Source: Amphirosellinia nigrospora
Taxonomy: Eukaryota > Ascomycota > Sordariomycetes > Xylariales > Xylariaceae
Assembly: GCA_004123355.1 (NCBI GenBank)
Contig: SCHM01000001.1
Location: 12,534,193 to 12,598,192, forward strand
Direction: 5' to 3'
Length of the DNA stretch: 64,000 nt
A model generated the notes under the pieces. It made no database searches and was not told the DNA's origin. It worked only from the letters and a program-made list of their open reading frames with translations. Position 1 is the stretch's first letter. Each line of letters opens with the position of its first letter. Position numbers and translations under genes: made by a program. Below are positions 1 to 12,941 of this stretch, piece by piece.

Positions 1-175
1 ACCCAGTTTCTTTGGCCGTCAAAGAGACCTTCGGCCTGCAGAAGGACCTGTTCGTATGCCTCCTCCTTTGTCACGCCTTGCGCGAAGTTCGAGGCGTCTG
101 CGTGCACCTGAAATAGTGAAACAACTTATAAGTCATTAATCGTCTGGCTTGGATTGCGGGGTATATTTGTACCAT
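1..175 (-). CDS. GAF-domain protein, free methionine-R-sulfoxide reductase-like (5' part only)
   Basis: Partial gene, cut by the left edge. On the minus strand an acceptor (ATTTCAG) at 110-108 opens a coding exon at 107-1. It reads VHADASNFAQGVTKEEAYEQ and then a segment ending LFDGQRNWV, the conserved N-terminus of fungal GAF-domain proteins of the free Met-R-sulfoxide reductase type, which reduce free oxidised methionine in the cytosol. The start codon appears to sit alone at 175-173, directly followed by a GTACAA donor at 172, giving a 65-nt intron. A TGA lies upstream in the same frame and no other ATG intervenes. The catalytic cysteines lie beyond the window, so function rests on N-terminal similarity recalled from the family. 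It is transcribed away from the SPX gene. Confidence 0.72.
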
Positions 176-3100
176 ATTTTGAGATTGTATCCCCTCCTTT
201 CAGGTGTGTGATATGTAATCAATTCCGCAATCTTATAATGCCTTGACTCCTTTCAGCCTTTAAAATTCAATTCTGAATTTGCTGTTTTTTTTTTTAGCTC
301 ATAGTCGTCGATGTTGTTCAATTAGCACTTGTTCACGTGGGCTTTAGAATGGCGTAGAAATTTGCATTAGTTAAGCACGCGATTGGTAAGGCGCCTAGAG
401 CCACCTTGCTTACTCTCGACGTCGGTTTTAGTCTGCGTTAGAGTGGTTCCTAAATACTAGTGTCCGAGGCTTTACAATACTTAGGTTTGAGGCTCAAACA
501 GCCAAGTCTAGTCTACTGTAGAGTACTGAATTAATATTGATATACGATTTCCTATTATGACAGTTCGGTCAAAACCTTGAAACCAAGGTAACGAACTACA
601 CCGCCAGCTGGTAGCAGGTGAGACGATCCAAAGTTCGCTTGAGGTTGGGTTGAGACGCTAAGCGATGATGGGGTTACACGTCATGTAGTGATCTTTTTTG
701 TTGGTGTTGGTGGCTTGTCTTGTTACCAAGCGTCCGGTCTTGCATTGTTGATCTCTGCCGAGAGAGGATTTTGGATTGCACTGTCTACTCAAGTCTACCT
801 ACCTACGTCAGGGTTTTAATATCGAGTAGTGATTTATATCAAGTGGTGAGAGGAGTTTTGCTCTTTCTGGACACAGACGGTAGTAGTATTCATTTAGTGA
901 TCGGATAAATCAACATGAGACGGGTTTCGTCTGGGGTTCGCCAAGTTTTATCAATATAAAGCACGGGAGCAATGCCGAGATTTGTCGCTATCTGTTTATC
1001 AGAAGATTAGACAGGCAGTGAATTGTCTTGACTGTACTGTACCTGTCAATGTGGATACCTTATGTAAGTACCTAAATGCGTATGCAACGGCCCTGGTCAT
1101 ATTTGTAGAGATCTGCGAACCTATGAGACTACGGTTTGCTTGCACGTGTCTGAGTATCCGTTTCCTATTGGCCGAGAATACTAAACCCCTTCAGCAACGA
1201 CGCTTCTTCCCGCAGCTCTAGTCTAGCGAACGGCAGGGTCCTTTTCCTGGTCCTTTTCTACTCATTGGCACAATATAGTAAAAGCTCGCGTGACCTACGT
1301 TCAAGGGTTATCAGGCTGTGTTCGATCGATGCACGGATTTATTTTTTCTGCCCTGTCTACATGTGGCACAGCCGACGTTTACTCTCGACGGCAGGTCTCG
1401 TATTCGAGTCATTGCTTAACCCTGGCCTATATCTCCAAACGAGGTCCCTTAAAGCAGCAAAACACGCAGACGATCCCGAGGTCGGCTTTCAACAAGACTC
1501 CTACAGTTGGTAGGACACCAGTATATGGTCACATCATGCACTTACGGATATGCGGCGTGGTGGTGGCTAGGTATCCTTAGATCTATATAAAATGGTAATG
1601 TTACCAACCTGACGGGACATTAGGTCCGGCTGCTTCCTTCTCGCAAACTAATGTGTTTAGCTCATGGTTAACAATTGACATGGGCGAAAAATAGTCTGAT
1701 ATGGACGGGAGCACCCGCGAAAGTGATGACAATCGAGAGTGTGAGATGCAGGACCCCACGTCTAACCAACCCACAAAAGCACCCGGTAACTACGCGGGGC
1801 ATGAATGCCCTTCGGTGATATTCTACGATTGCAGACTCAAGGTAGCATTGACAGTCGCTTATGCACAGTCGGTGTCCGAGGTTGTAGTTCTTAGATGGAC
1901 CGAAAAACTCCAGGCCAGTCAATTCTGGAGACGACGGTATTGGTCCTCATCTGCTCCCTAGGTAATTATGGATGCTGGATGACTATCAAACGGAACAACC
2001 CTTTCGACAACATATAATTCGGTGTCTAACGACCCGCCGTTATTGGGTATCTTGTGATACCCCCTCGAGTCTCGGCGTAGCAGCCAAGCAGCCAAGATAT
2101 CTGCAGGCGCTCGACGCGGCTTTGAACTAAGAATACTCTGATATTTCTCCCATGGGCGGTCATATAAGACGATAACGTTGGAGTAGAAGATTACTTCTCA
2201 ACGTGCCCACGGAAATAAATCGGTCGTTTGTTCACTTCTGTGGTAGGGGTTATAGATGAAATCACAACTAGACGCACCATTCGACTTGACTAATAGCGAA
2301 CTCTCGAGTGGTCGCCCAATCAATCGCGCAGGGCGTTGAGGAACCCGAATTCATATCGGTTTCGAGCAAGGGTAGGTCGTTGCTAACCCTGCGAGCCGCA
2401 CTTAGCGACTTAGTGGTTGCATGCGCTTGGGATCTAGGAGACACCGAGGAGGAATAAGAAACACCCTAGATGATTGGAGGTCTATGCGGTTGATGCTAAC
2501 CTCCAGTCCAACGTAGGTGCTGCCGTTGCCGGCGAAGCAGTTCTTATCGCAAACCGTCTCGGTCTTTCGCAAGTAGGACGCTGAAGTTGGACGAATGCGT
2601 TTTATCATGTCGTGATTTGACGCCAGCCGTATGCATGGCCAACCTCAACTTCATCGTAACACTACCTAATCTTAAGAACTGAGTGCGCTACGATTAGTTG
2701 GCCATTATTGAAAAGGATTCATGCTCACTGCCTGCTGCACAGCATCACATACCTATCTAATCCGGGCAGATATAGACGCGTGGACTATCGGAGATTGATA
2801 CCGAACTGCATTCGGTACTATACTATACGGGACGTTACCGTGAAGGATTTAAAGATTCAGTCCGTTCTGAGCCTAATAAAAATCCAAACACAAGTGGATA
2901 TCTTAAGACTACTAGTATAGACGTCGTGAATCTGCTAATGCATATCAGCCGCTTGTGTATTTGTTACGTATCGCCAAAATGCGCAAGCGATCAAGAACAC
3001 GGTCCGCCTATAACGCTTATGCCGTCGAATTATTCCAGGTGCAGAATAAGGCGTCCTCGGCTACAATTGTCGGTGTATTAGATGGCATCTGAGCGAAGTG

Positions 3101-4387
3101 CCGGCCAACCACTTCAACAAACTGTCAGTGCATAAGACCGTCACATGGCAGTATACCTAAATTTGCAGCTCGACGTGGAGGCGGCTCACGATGGCCAATA
3201 AGGGAAATAAGTCGCGCGATCAACTGCTCTGTGCGTCCTATCTGAGTGGATTGGGGCTCCAGCCATCTGCGGGATGCAAGTCGGATACACTAATGCTAAC
3301 GGCGCTAAAGAGGGGCGATTTATCATCCTTACTACCTAGTACTTAAGTAGGTAGTAGTGGAACTGTTCCCATTATCAGTACCCACGTTGATACATCTGTA
3401 CATCGTTGGAGTTGCAAGAGCCGTGGTATGATTGGCCAATTGCTATCCAGGTAAGAAGCCATCCACTCTCTACCGTTGAACTGCATAGGTTCCTTGCTCT
3501 CCTTAGGCTTCGGGCCAGTCTAGCCTCTGCTGCGAAACAGCCGTATGAAAAAGTGAATTATGGGGATAGAATAGATAGAGACCTGGGGTTATCCTTGCTT
3601 AAATGTTAGTATTTCCTGTCCGCGTCTTTGGCTTTCTTTCTTGATACCTCCCCCCTCTCTACAGTTGACTAAATAACTTGTATGTATACTTAAAACTATT
3701 AACTTTTTGGTTTCCAGGCAGTTCGACGATAACCTGTTGTTAAAATGGAATACTACTAATAATCCACGACATCCACTTAGTAAGTGCCTACCTTAGCCTA
3801 ACCTGCGGTGCTAAGCTCGGGAGGCCCCAATTATGAAACTCAGATAAGGATGAACAGAGCTGATTGGGAGCAGCAGAATACGGTGACGGACCGAAGAGAT
3901 AATAAGTCGATCGTTGGATCATCTCTGCCCTCGCCCTCGCTCTACCTCCATCTACTCTTGAAGAGAGTAAGTACGGGGCGCGCTACTAGCTACTACAATC
4001 TAATTTCCGATTGCGGGAGGTTTGGGTGAGACCATACCTCATATAAAACATAAAACATCAAACCCCGGTCATCAAGCGGTACCCGACCCATGTCATCACC
4101 CTCATCACCATCAACGTCATCGCTGTTTCTGTCTCTAGCTGGGTTTGCGACTCCAGCGTCACAAAAATTGTAGCATTAGCACCGCCCCACAAGACTCAAC
4201 ACGTGCGAACCATCACCAACCACCGCAATCTTCCTCCCTCTCTTTCTCTTTGTTTCCCACGGCTCGGTACTTGTCTCCTGTCAGAACAAAGAGCTCGGGA
4301 CGTAGTAAACAGCGATCAGATCTGAATCTGCCCGGGAGAAAGACGAGTGACCGCGTGGTCTGACACCACTATGCGCACAGCACCAAG
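176..4387. other. Intergenic region between the divergent GAF and SPX genes
   Basis: About 4.2 kb without a recognisable gene. Open frames are short (up to about 100 codons) and resemble no family I know. The last 250 bases before 4388 are rich in C and T with CATCACC runs and probably hold the SPX promoter and 5' leader. A perfect 9-bp inverted repeat lies at 3330-3356. Confidence 0.6.
3330..3356. repeat. Inverted repeat with 9-bp arms
   Basis: TACTACCTA at 3330-3338 and TAGGTAGTA at 3348-3356 are exact reverse complements around a 9-base centre. The arms are variants of the TAGGTA word scattered through the intergenic DNA of this window. Confidence 0.6.
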
Positions 4388-6128
4388 ATGAAATTCGGAG
4401 AGAGACTTGAAGAGGCCTCAGTGCCTGGCTGGAGCTTGCACAATGTCGATTACAATTCGCTCAAGTACCAGATAAAGGCGCACACTTCGCGAGACCAGGC
4501 CACGGCAATGGCCATCCCCGGCCAGCAGGACCACGCGCTGCGGCGATTCGAGGATGCCTTCTACCTCGAGCTGTGCTCTCAGCATAATCGTGTCGGCCTC
4601 TTTGTCACAAGCAAAGCTGACGAGATCTCACGTCGCCTACGTATGTCATGTCTTTTTTTCCCTACTCGCCTATCAACTCTTTGAAACACGATATCCACCC
4701 CGGGTATTTAGCTCCCAATTAATTAACATACCGTTTGCTTTTGATTCAGGCCATCTCTCGGGTCTGGCGCACCAATTGATGCTTAAATGCGCCGGCACAC
4801 CCGGTGGTTTGTCGACCAAGCGCCAACGGCGGTTTGCCAAGTACCAGATCCAGGTCGAAGAATGCGACCAAGACATTCAAGCACTCTGCCGGTTCGTAGA
4901 CGCGCAGGTCACCGCGTTTCGCAAGATCCTCAAGAAGTACAAGGTATGCACACACTCTCAATTCAAACCCGATTGCATGGCATAGCACAACTTATCATTG
5001 GCATTGCATTGTACGCGTGGCATATATGCCACTGACATGTATGCATTGGAACTTATGACGCACTGTAGCTATAGCTCTTGGCTAACATGTGATACCCCCA
5101 AACGACAGAAATGGACCGGATCAACGACGCTGGGCAGCCGATTCAAGGACAGCGTCCTCAATAACCCCAAAAGCTTCACACACTACAACTTTGACCCGCT
5201 CCGCCTGCAGTACCGCGAGCTGCACATCGCTCTCGACGCCGCCTCACCCCTCGACAATAACCTACCCGAATCGAGGCCATCGCCCCTAATCGAGTCGCGG
5301 GACCCTGCGGGTCGCAACGTTCGGCGCGATTCACGTCTCTCCTCGCACAGCATCCCCGCCGCCACTCCTCCCCCACCGTCCACGTACTGGAACGAGTACG
5401 ACCACGGCAGCGAGGCCGGTGACCAAGAAGACGACGCCTACGTTATCTACATCGACCCCAACGCCGACGACGATTTCCCCGGCTTCGCGTACATGAAGAA
5501 CATGTTTGGCGGCCGGGTCGACCAGGTGCGGCACTGGCTGCAGTCGCAAAAATCCAAGGACGCCAACATCGCCGCCACCACCACCGCCGCTAGCGCATCC
5601 TCGCCCTCCGAGACGCAGTCCCTCCTCATCAACACGGCGCCGACGGACTATTTCAGCATTCCCGGCCGACGACCCCCGACCAGCGAAGACGGATACCGAT
5701 CCTCGTCGGACGAGAGCGGGCCTCATCACACGCGGAGCATGGGGTTCCCGTCACACTCGAACACATACCCGTACTCGTACTCATCCTCCTCATCCGCGAT
5801 GGCAGATCCGAAGATGGGGCACTACCAAGACCGCGTGCTGACGCGAGGCATCGTGCTCCTCTTCATCGCGGCCTTCGTCCTCCTGGGCGTTTCCGGGCTC
5901 TTGGTCGCCACGGGGAAACGGCGTCTGCGGCTCGAGGTCGACGCGGGTGCCACGCTCGGCTCCGTCGCCTCCCTCTTCTGCGCGTGCATGGGCCTCGGCG
6001 CCATGCTATACCGCCAGTATCCCGCCGGATACCTCTACTGCCTTGCCGTCTGGGCCACCTTCGTAGCTCTCTGCGCGCTCAATGGCATATTGCTCGTGTT
6101 GGTGGCTAGTAATAGTAGCGGGTTTTGA
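4388..6128 (+). CDS. SPX-domain membrane protein (VTC-like)
   Basis: Three exons: 4388-4640, 4750-4943 and 5109-6128, giving 488 residues with no frame problem. Residues 1 to about 170 form an SPX domain: it starts MKFGERLEEASVPGW, has the helix with NVDYNSLKYQIK, and a lysine-rich block ending KKYKKWTGSTTLGS. SPX domains bind inositol pyrophosphates and report phosphate status. A long Ser/Pro/Asp-rich linker follows. The last ~110 residues hold three hydrophobic helices (near GIVLLFIAAFVLLGVSGLLV, then two more) as in the three-helix tail of VTC polyphosphate-polymerase subunits. I see no VTC catalytic domain, so a regulatory or accessory role in vacuolar phosphate storage is inferred, not shown. 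Splice sites are GTATGT/CAG and GTATGC/ACAG. Confidence 0.85.
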
Positions 6129-7893
6129 AAAGTTTCGGCTCGTGTATTCACACTTTCTCTTTCCTTTTCGAAAGGGAAAGAAAGAAAGAAAGTGTACTTC
6201 CTTTTTGCATCTTTTGGGTGGGACTATACATACTCACCCCGCGTTTTCTCATCGTCCCGTTTATAGACCGATCGGATAAGGCTCCAGGGCATGATTTGGG
6301 ACGGGATGGGACGCATGGCGTTTTTGGAGTCAAAAGGTTTGATCCTTTTTTTCATGACTTGCTGGGGCATACGATGCGCATGATTCGGTTACTGGCATTA
6401 CTCACCTCATGGTGATACGTTATGGCATGTATGTGTGAGGTCGTGGAGGATGATGAGGATGGTATAGCTACCCCCTTCCTCACTTACATGCTTGCATTGT
6501 ATATAGATCGCATAGGGGTGAATGAGTATATCACTGTGCTCAAGAGGTGGGTTTGTTCGACGCTGGAACGGGATTGTGTAGGTACGTATGTGTGGATGGT
6601 ATACAGTACAATATCATACGTATTATTATATTATAACTGGGTACTGAACCTGATGTGTTATATCACCGCTAAGAGAGTCAATATGTGTAGGTATGTATGT
6701 TTGAGTCAGGACTTTTGCTGCTGAGCCGAGCTCATGTGATATCTTGCCCGTAAGCAAACGCCTTATATCTGGTGTTTTTTTTGGTGTTGGTTGTACAGTT
6801 AGTGCTAGATGGTATACAAGACGGATGTGTGCCTTGCTATATAGGCTATATGTAAGGATGTGATGCCGTAGGGATTCTTCTCATGAGGTAGTAATTATTC
6901 GTAAACATCACCGCTTTCTCGTTACCCCACCCCTCTCTCTCACCCATATCCTAAATCATACCTTTCACCTTCGCCGAATGCATTTTCCCCTAATAGAGCT
7001 TTTACTTCTCATGGTGAGATTTTCGATATGAAGATATTATGACTCCTGGATTTCAACGTGAACCAGGGTCGCGCCGTGAACTCGTGTCCCATGCCCGTTT
7101 TCGCGTTCCGTCATGACATTTCCTGTTCATTCGTCTTCCGCCACAATTTCCTTTTCTTGTCTGTGATTGTTTCTGTTCCAGCCACTCTTGGCTTCTGTCT
7201 CGTGATTTGCCGGAAACTTTTTAAGGCCCCTGGAGATGCAAATTCAGGTTCCCATGAACGGAAAATAACCCAAATGATAACTTTTTCGTGCCATCATTCA
7301 ACTGTGTACGACTCCCAATGCGTACGTACTCCAAGGGACAGCGGCCTCTGAGACGCGCATGGATCGACAAGAACGAGACGACGTTGTAGTGTAAGTCGTG
7401 TTTGGGAAAGCCCCTTGGATAGAAGTAGACTAACTACCAGTCTCTTGATTTCCTGGCTAATTCGCCTTATAGTCGGCACTTGATCGTAGAACAACTTATA
7501 TTGCCGTAGCACTATTAACTTGCTAGTGAGGGCCTCGACTCGTGGCCGTAACCTTGTTGGGTGATAGGATTGAGCGGCGTGCGCTTGGTATATCGTCCGC
7601 AGCAACGAACCAGGTGGGTAGGCGTTTACCGGATCCCTTGAATGGATCGGTCCCGTTCCTGAGTGTCGTCCCTTCAGCATGCGAGAAGGTCGAAGCCATA
7701 GCTATCCTATAAATTTCAATCACCAGGAATTCACTTCTAGTTCCGAAGGTTATTGCGGGGGGTCATAGCCCAGGCCCCGCGCTGGCGGCGCAATTGACGT
7801 GTTTCTCAGATACACATTGCGGTTTACTGCGAGGTAGAGCGTCAGTACACGTCCGTGAGCTACAGATCGCGGCATAATATTGAGGGTCTGTCC
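6129..7893. other. Intergenic region between the 3' ends of the SPX and Zn2Cys6 genes
   Basis: Convergent 3' flanks. A GAAA-rich stretch lies at 6170-6195 just after the SPX stop. Open frames up to 128 codons (7294-7680 minus) have no recognisable domain. I see no gene here. Confidence 0.55.
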
Positions 7894-10267
7894 TCAGCAT
7901 CTAAGATGATAGCTAGACCCTAGCTTTTGGTATAACTTACTTCCAGTTTTATTTTCAAGCTGCCTCATCATTTTTTCTGTGACCCTTATAGTTAGCGTGT
8001 TGCTCGGTGTCTTATAAAAAACGACGATAGTTAAACATACCAGCAAACCCCCACCGGAAGCTGAATAACCACAGACTCTCAAACTTCTCCGTGATGGCCT
8101 TTTGACACGCCTCGTGCTCATCTGGGAAGATGCGCGATAGGCAAGCATAGGCCAGGATTACCCTATAACACGACGCACCAGCAGGCGCGCATAAAATAGC
8201 AGGTGACCTCGAGGTCGAGTCGAAGGCCGGGTTGACCTTGCACGAAATCTCAGTCGACATCTTACAGGCGAAGCGTAGCGCTGTTAGCGCAACGGCCAGC
8301 TCGGGATCTGTCTCGATGGCTGCTGGTGTACTGCGCTCTAGGATTTCCAGGAAAGGAGTGTACAAGACGAATAGTGCGCTACAGAGGGCGTTGTTAGTTA
8401 GTAAGAATAGATAGACTATGGTACGCGAGGTAGTGAGGAAAGACCAAAGACAGATAGTCGCAGAAGATATTTTTGTGGGTTTCGAACATACCCTATAAGC
8501 ATTGCAAAACAGTCAAGCCTCGTTTCCCAGTCCAGACTTTGCTCTAGGAGGTTTTTTGTTGCTATCCTGATTTCGATATCCAGATCGTTAAAGACGCTCA
8601 GGAGTGGCTTTTCACTCGGCCGACTTCGCCTTTCCTTGTCGATCCTTAGTGCGCGATGAAAGATGCTAGCGGTTTTCGCAGACACCTGGAAAGAGCCTAA
8701 TCTTTGCGAACCAACTTCCACGTCAGTGGTTAGTAGACGGGAACTTGGTAGCGTCGGCCGGGGAGATGATAATGCTGGCATGAGGGCATTGCCGGGTATG
8801 GGAGTCACAACTTGTGGCTCAATTTGTGACTCTGGTAGCAAAGTCGTTCGGCTAGGACTCTCAAAGACAAATGGCAAGTGTCTCATAGCGTCATCTTGAT
8901 GTATAAATCTAAATAAATGTTAGTAGGTCTCTAGTTGGTTTGATGCCGAGATGTCAATTTCGAAATATTTGCCATAGATTATCAACCCCATCGACTTGTA
9001 TGGTGAAACACATATCATGCTAGTTTAGAACAAGTAGAAACTTACTGTTCGAGAATAAACAGCCCCCACCACAAGCAGTTCTGTTGTTCCTCCACGAGAG
9101 TCAAAGGCACATCGTCGATTCCGCTCTCTCCCTTTTGTCGCGCGGAAATACCCAGAACTCGAGCTACAGGTGCGGTCTGACTCAGAGTTTGATACGCTGT
9201 CTCGATTTCGCCGTGACCGTATTCGTATAAAGCGAGCAATGCGCCGCATTGGACCAGCTCGACGGTTGGGTGGGGGCCATCGGCGCAAACCATGAGGAGT
9301 AGGGCGAGTATACGCTTCACCGTGCGGTATGTCTCGTCGAACATGTGTTGCTCACCGGCAGCGGTAAGACGCATACGGATGTTCAAGTTCATAAGAACAA
9401 CCAGAAGAGCAAACTCCTTGGACGCTAGTTCTGGGCTTCCAGTGTAACTAGACTGGCTTCTATGCCCGGTAACCTGGTGGTCCGCGGTACTATGTGAGTA
9501 TGGCGACGACTCCATATCCGGCGATGAGCGCGACTCGGCTGATCCAAGCATGTTCGGTAGTTGCGGTAAAATGGGTCTGGTGAACGACCCCATACCACGG
9601 ATGTATGAAAATTAAAATAAAGGGCTGTGGAGTGGCCGTATCATGTTGAACCCTCCTGTGGTAGTATCTAGCGATACTAGACATAGAATTTGAGATACAG
9701 TGATGCCCCAAGAGGTTCGGCAGCACGAAATAGAATATCACTAGCTAGGGAGTGAGATTGTTGTAGGAAGACAACTTGGCATTATTGGGGTTAGAGTTGT
9801 TAAAATTTTGATCTGGATGTAATGGCATTTGGCGTTTAACTAAGGGAAATGATTAGCATCAGCTGTTCAAATTTAACTACGAACAACAAGTGATTCAAGG
9901 CTATGTGGAGTCGTGGCTATTGTTCATTGGAAGGGAGGAAGACGCCCGAAGCGAACAACGAAATGTTTTGATACTGGTCAGCAATTAAATAGAGGGGCAC
10001 AGCGAAAGATCAGGCCTACCTCTTACATCTGTCACAAGATGGTAATTTTTTGTCGCATTTTCTTTTCGACGCTCTACATTTCTCACACGCTCGCGACGCA
10101 TGTATGTCGGATGCGTCTGTCATGACAGTATCACCACCGCCATAAGAACCGGTCGACTGGCCATCCTGAAGGGGTCGCGATCCCGGAGACAGACTAGGCG
10201 AAGACATAGCAAGCGACGTGGCCTCGGACGCGGGGGAATAGCCCATTAAGTTCCCGTTGGACTGCAT
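7894..10267 (-). CDS. Zn2Cys6 transcription factor with fungal-specific regulatory (MHR) domain
   Basis: Exon 1 (10267-10020) carries the DNA-binding cluster: ACEKCRASKRKCDKKLPSCD then RC, spacing C-x2-C-x6-C-x6-C-x2-C. The sixth Cys must come from the next exon; a 46-nt intron to 9974 would supply one after seven residues. Four 3' exons are clear: one ending at 9046, then 8908-8492, 8378-8041 and 7976-7894, all with GTAAGT/GTATGT-type donors, matching phases and CTAAC branch sites. They encode the middle homology region (SPELASKEFALLVVLMNL, then a WWGLFILEQ segment) and the C-terminal helices. The middle is unresolved: IHPWYGVVHQTHF, typical of the start of such domains, is near 9610-9570 in a different frame from the rest. 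The true ATG is at 10267; the longer frame begins with GTG. Target genes cannot be inferred. Confidence 0.75.
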
Positions 10268-12941
10268 CCTGCTCACAAAGGGATACGATACGACTATAGT
10301 GAACCCGAGCGTAGACCGACGACAATTGTGATAACCACGGGTGAGAAAGATGAGTGGTGGCCACTCAAACTTGAGAAGCTGTTGCGCGAAGAGCGATAGC
10401 CAGATCGCTTTAACAGACGGGTGTGTCGGTGGCGATGGTTAGGACTGAGATGGATGACAAGGCCTGTGGCTGACACCACCAGACAGCCTTGCTTACAGCT
10501 ATAAGACGCAATCCGACAGCGCGCCAGCGGGCGTTGTGTGACACCTATAGTACCTGTACCCCCTGAACCGCAGGCCGGTCCACTCTGTCCCGGCTATAAT
10601 GCCAGAGACACGCGATTATTAAATTTGCGTAGCGTCTGACGGTGCGCGTGTAATGTTGGGATGGCAGATGTCAAAGCCGTGCTATGACAGGCGATTTTTA
10701 GGGACGAAGTATAAAAAAGAGTGGGACGTGAGGCCAGATTATCAGTCTGGTTGGTGTCGCAACAACCGGGCCGCCGTCACTCGAAACTCATACAAGGTGG
10801 CACTACCTCGGACACCATCCAGCGAGGGAGGGTCTGACCACACGATGGCGTAGCGAGGTACAAGTAGAAAGTCAGAGAGGTAGCAGCAGGACGGAGGATG
10901 GTGATGGGTAATGGTTGATCCGTTGGTGACTTAGGCAACAGTTTAGTTGGAAATTCTATCAAGGTCCTGGAATAGGGATGCGTGACTTCGCAACAAAAGA
11001 ATCGAGGTCCGTTTCCTTTAATACACTAGGTACCTAGTAACCCAGTCGGTCCCCGACAACTGTTAGGGCTGCGTGTTGCTGGCTCGGTTGACCGCCCGAA
11101 TAACAAATTAGGCCTAGAACACTCTCTGCTCTGCCGGATTGGCGTGGGTATTCATGTAAGACTATACTTAAAATAAAAAAGCAAGGTATAGGTTGATAGA
11201 TGTGGCGATGGAGCAACAACGTTCTGTCTCCAGAACTGGGCTATATAGGGCGTGTGGAGCACTCTCTAGGCTTTCCACAAATACCCTATACGGCTTCGAG
11301 CTGAACCTGGGATTAACGGCGGTATTAATGAGACTGAATGGGACGAGTGAAAAGATCTTGGGAGCCACCGGTGAGGGGTTCTTATACAGTATACCGGAGT
11401 ACAACTGCTTTGTTGTACCCTTCCATAGGCCCAGTACAATATAGACTAATTCCCTGAGAAGGCAAGGGAGCTCCTCATAAAAATATCCTCGCGTCGCACG
11501 ATGCCTCAATTATCCCCTATACTGCAAATGTTCAAGACTTGTTCGTGCACTACACTGCACTTAGCCATAGTGTAGTAATAAAGTCCCGGTGTGGAGAAAG
11601 GAATCGGAATGATGCAACTAGCTTGCCCCAGAAAACACGAGGAGGACTCGCGAATCCGAGCACCATCCGCCGGCGTTAGGTAAATCCATCTGTGGCTTGC
11701 TCCCGAGTTAGGTAGGTAGGTTAGTAGTTCAAGTACCTCAAGTGTCCGTACTCTAACCCCCAGGAAAAAGTGTTCCTTCTATTTGGCCGGCGGTGATCTT
11801 TTCCCTACGGCTATTACTCAGCTAACCTTAGAACGCGGTAACATTCTTACCCAAGACGACCTTATTGGCTGTACCAAATTGTTCTTCGATTTCCCTGGTT
11901 GTCGTGGGGGGCTAGTGTACGGTCCGTGTAAGGTAGGAGGAGGCTCAGAGGTTAGGCAGGACAAGGATAGGATCAGGCCACAAGGATGGCGTCGAGCGGT
12001 CCATAAATTATGGGCGAATGGCGACCACGATGATAATAATAAGCAGTCCTACCTGGATGAGAATGATGGGAATGATGGGGCAGATCCTCACAAGAAAGGC
12101 AGGTAGCCTAGACCTCGCTCACGGTCCGATGCACCGCGGCGATATTCGCGTCGAAATGCCATTGACGCAATTGATATCATGTCAGCGAATTTAGAAAGGG
12201 AGAGCAATGTGATGTGATCTCGTCTGATATAGAGACCAGGGCAGTAAGGATTTAGGGAACTATGGACGCACACAAACACTAAGAAGTACCTTAGGTAGTA
12301 ATAGTCCGGTTAGGAATCGAATCTAACCGAAAATTGTTACGTACGCCCTCGCCTATTCCACGGCACAGCATCATGAGTAGTCAGACACCGACAAGACTAA
12401 AAATCCTTTCTGCAAGCGTGTAACAGAAACGACTAAGTTGGTCTGTCATGAGACTACACTAACATCCAACTGCGCCATTTCAACATGTCCAGGTAAGATG
12501 TAGTAACCCCTCTCGGTTTGTATTTGGCAACTTCTTCCACATTCAATTCACCCAACAAGACGCACAGGGATTAGACCAGTCACCTCCAAACGATGAATTT
12601 CAGGTTGAGATTCCACACAAAATAGCATGAACTATATTGACACGTGTCGCAAGGCTACAAACACCTTCCCGATCATGAAATCAGAACAATATCAATCGTG
12701 TTGAACGAATTCCCGGCGTCTCTCACCAATACCACTCAAACTGCCACAACCCAATCGCAAAAAGGGGTATACCACCTACTTTCGTCGCATATGCTTGTGT
12801 ACATGCATGAACCAACTGTTGCACAACCTTACATCCGCTTTCGACAGAAAACCCGCTACATACAAAGCTTAAGGCCTAGCTTAGGTATTTACCTGCCTAG
12901 GTAGTTTCAGGGGCAAAACTCAGATTTATTGAATGAGTTAT
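10268..12941. other. Intergenic region upstream of the Zn2Cys6 gene
   Basis: About 2.7 kb without a recognisable gene. The right end is the 3' flank of the methyltransferase. It contains TAGGTACCTAGTA (11028-11040), a TAGGTAGGTAGGTTAG run near 11710 and TACCTGCCTAGGTAG near 12890. The longest frames (107 codons at 11783-12106, 113 at 11168-11509 minus) show no family features. Confidence 0.5.

Noticed and set aside
5331-5729. 132-codon minus-strand frame opposite the SPX gene
   Set aside because: It is the shadow of the GC-rich SPX linker; the plus strand is a complete gene.
12307-12329. tRNA T-arm-like hairpin (CGGTTAG...CTAACCG)
   Set aside because: The loop is not a normal T-loop length, and no acceptor stem or anticodon arm fits around it.
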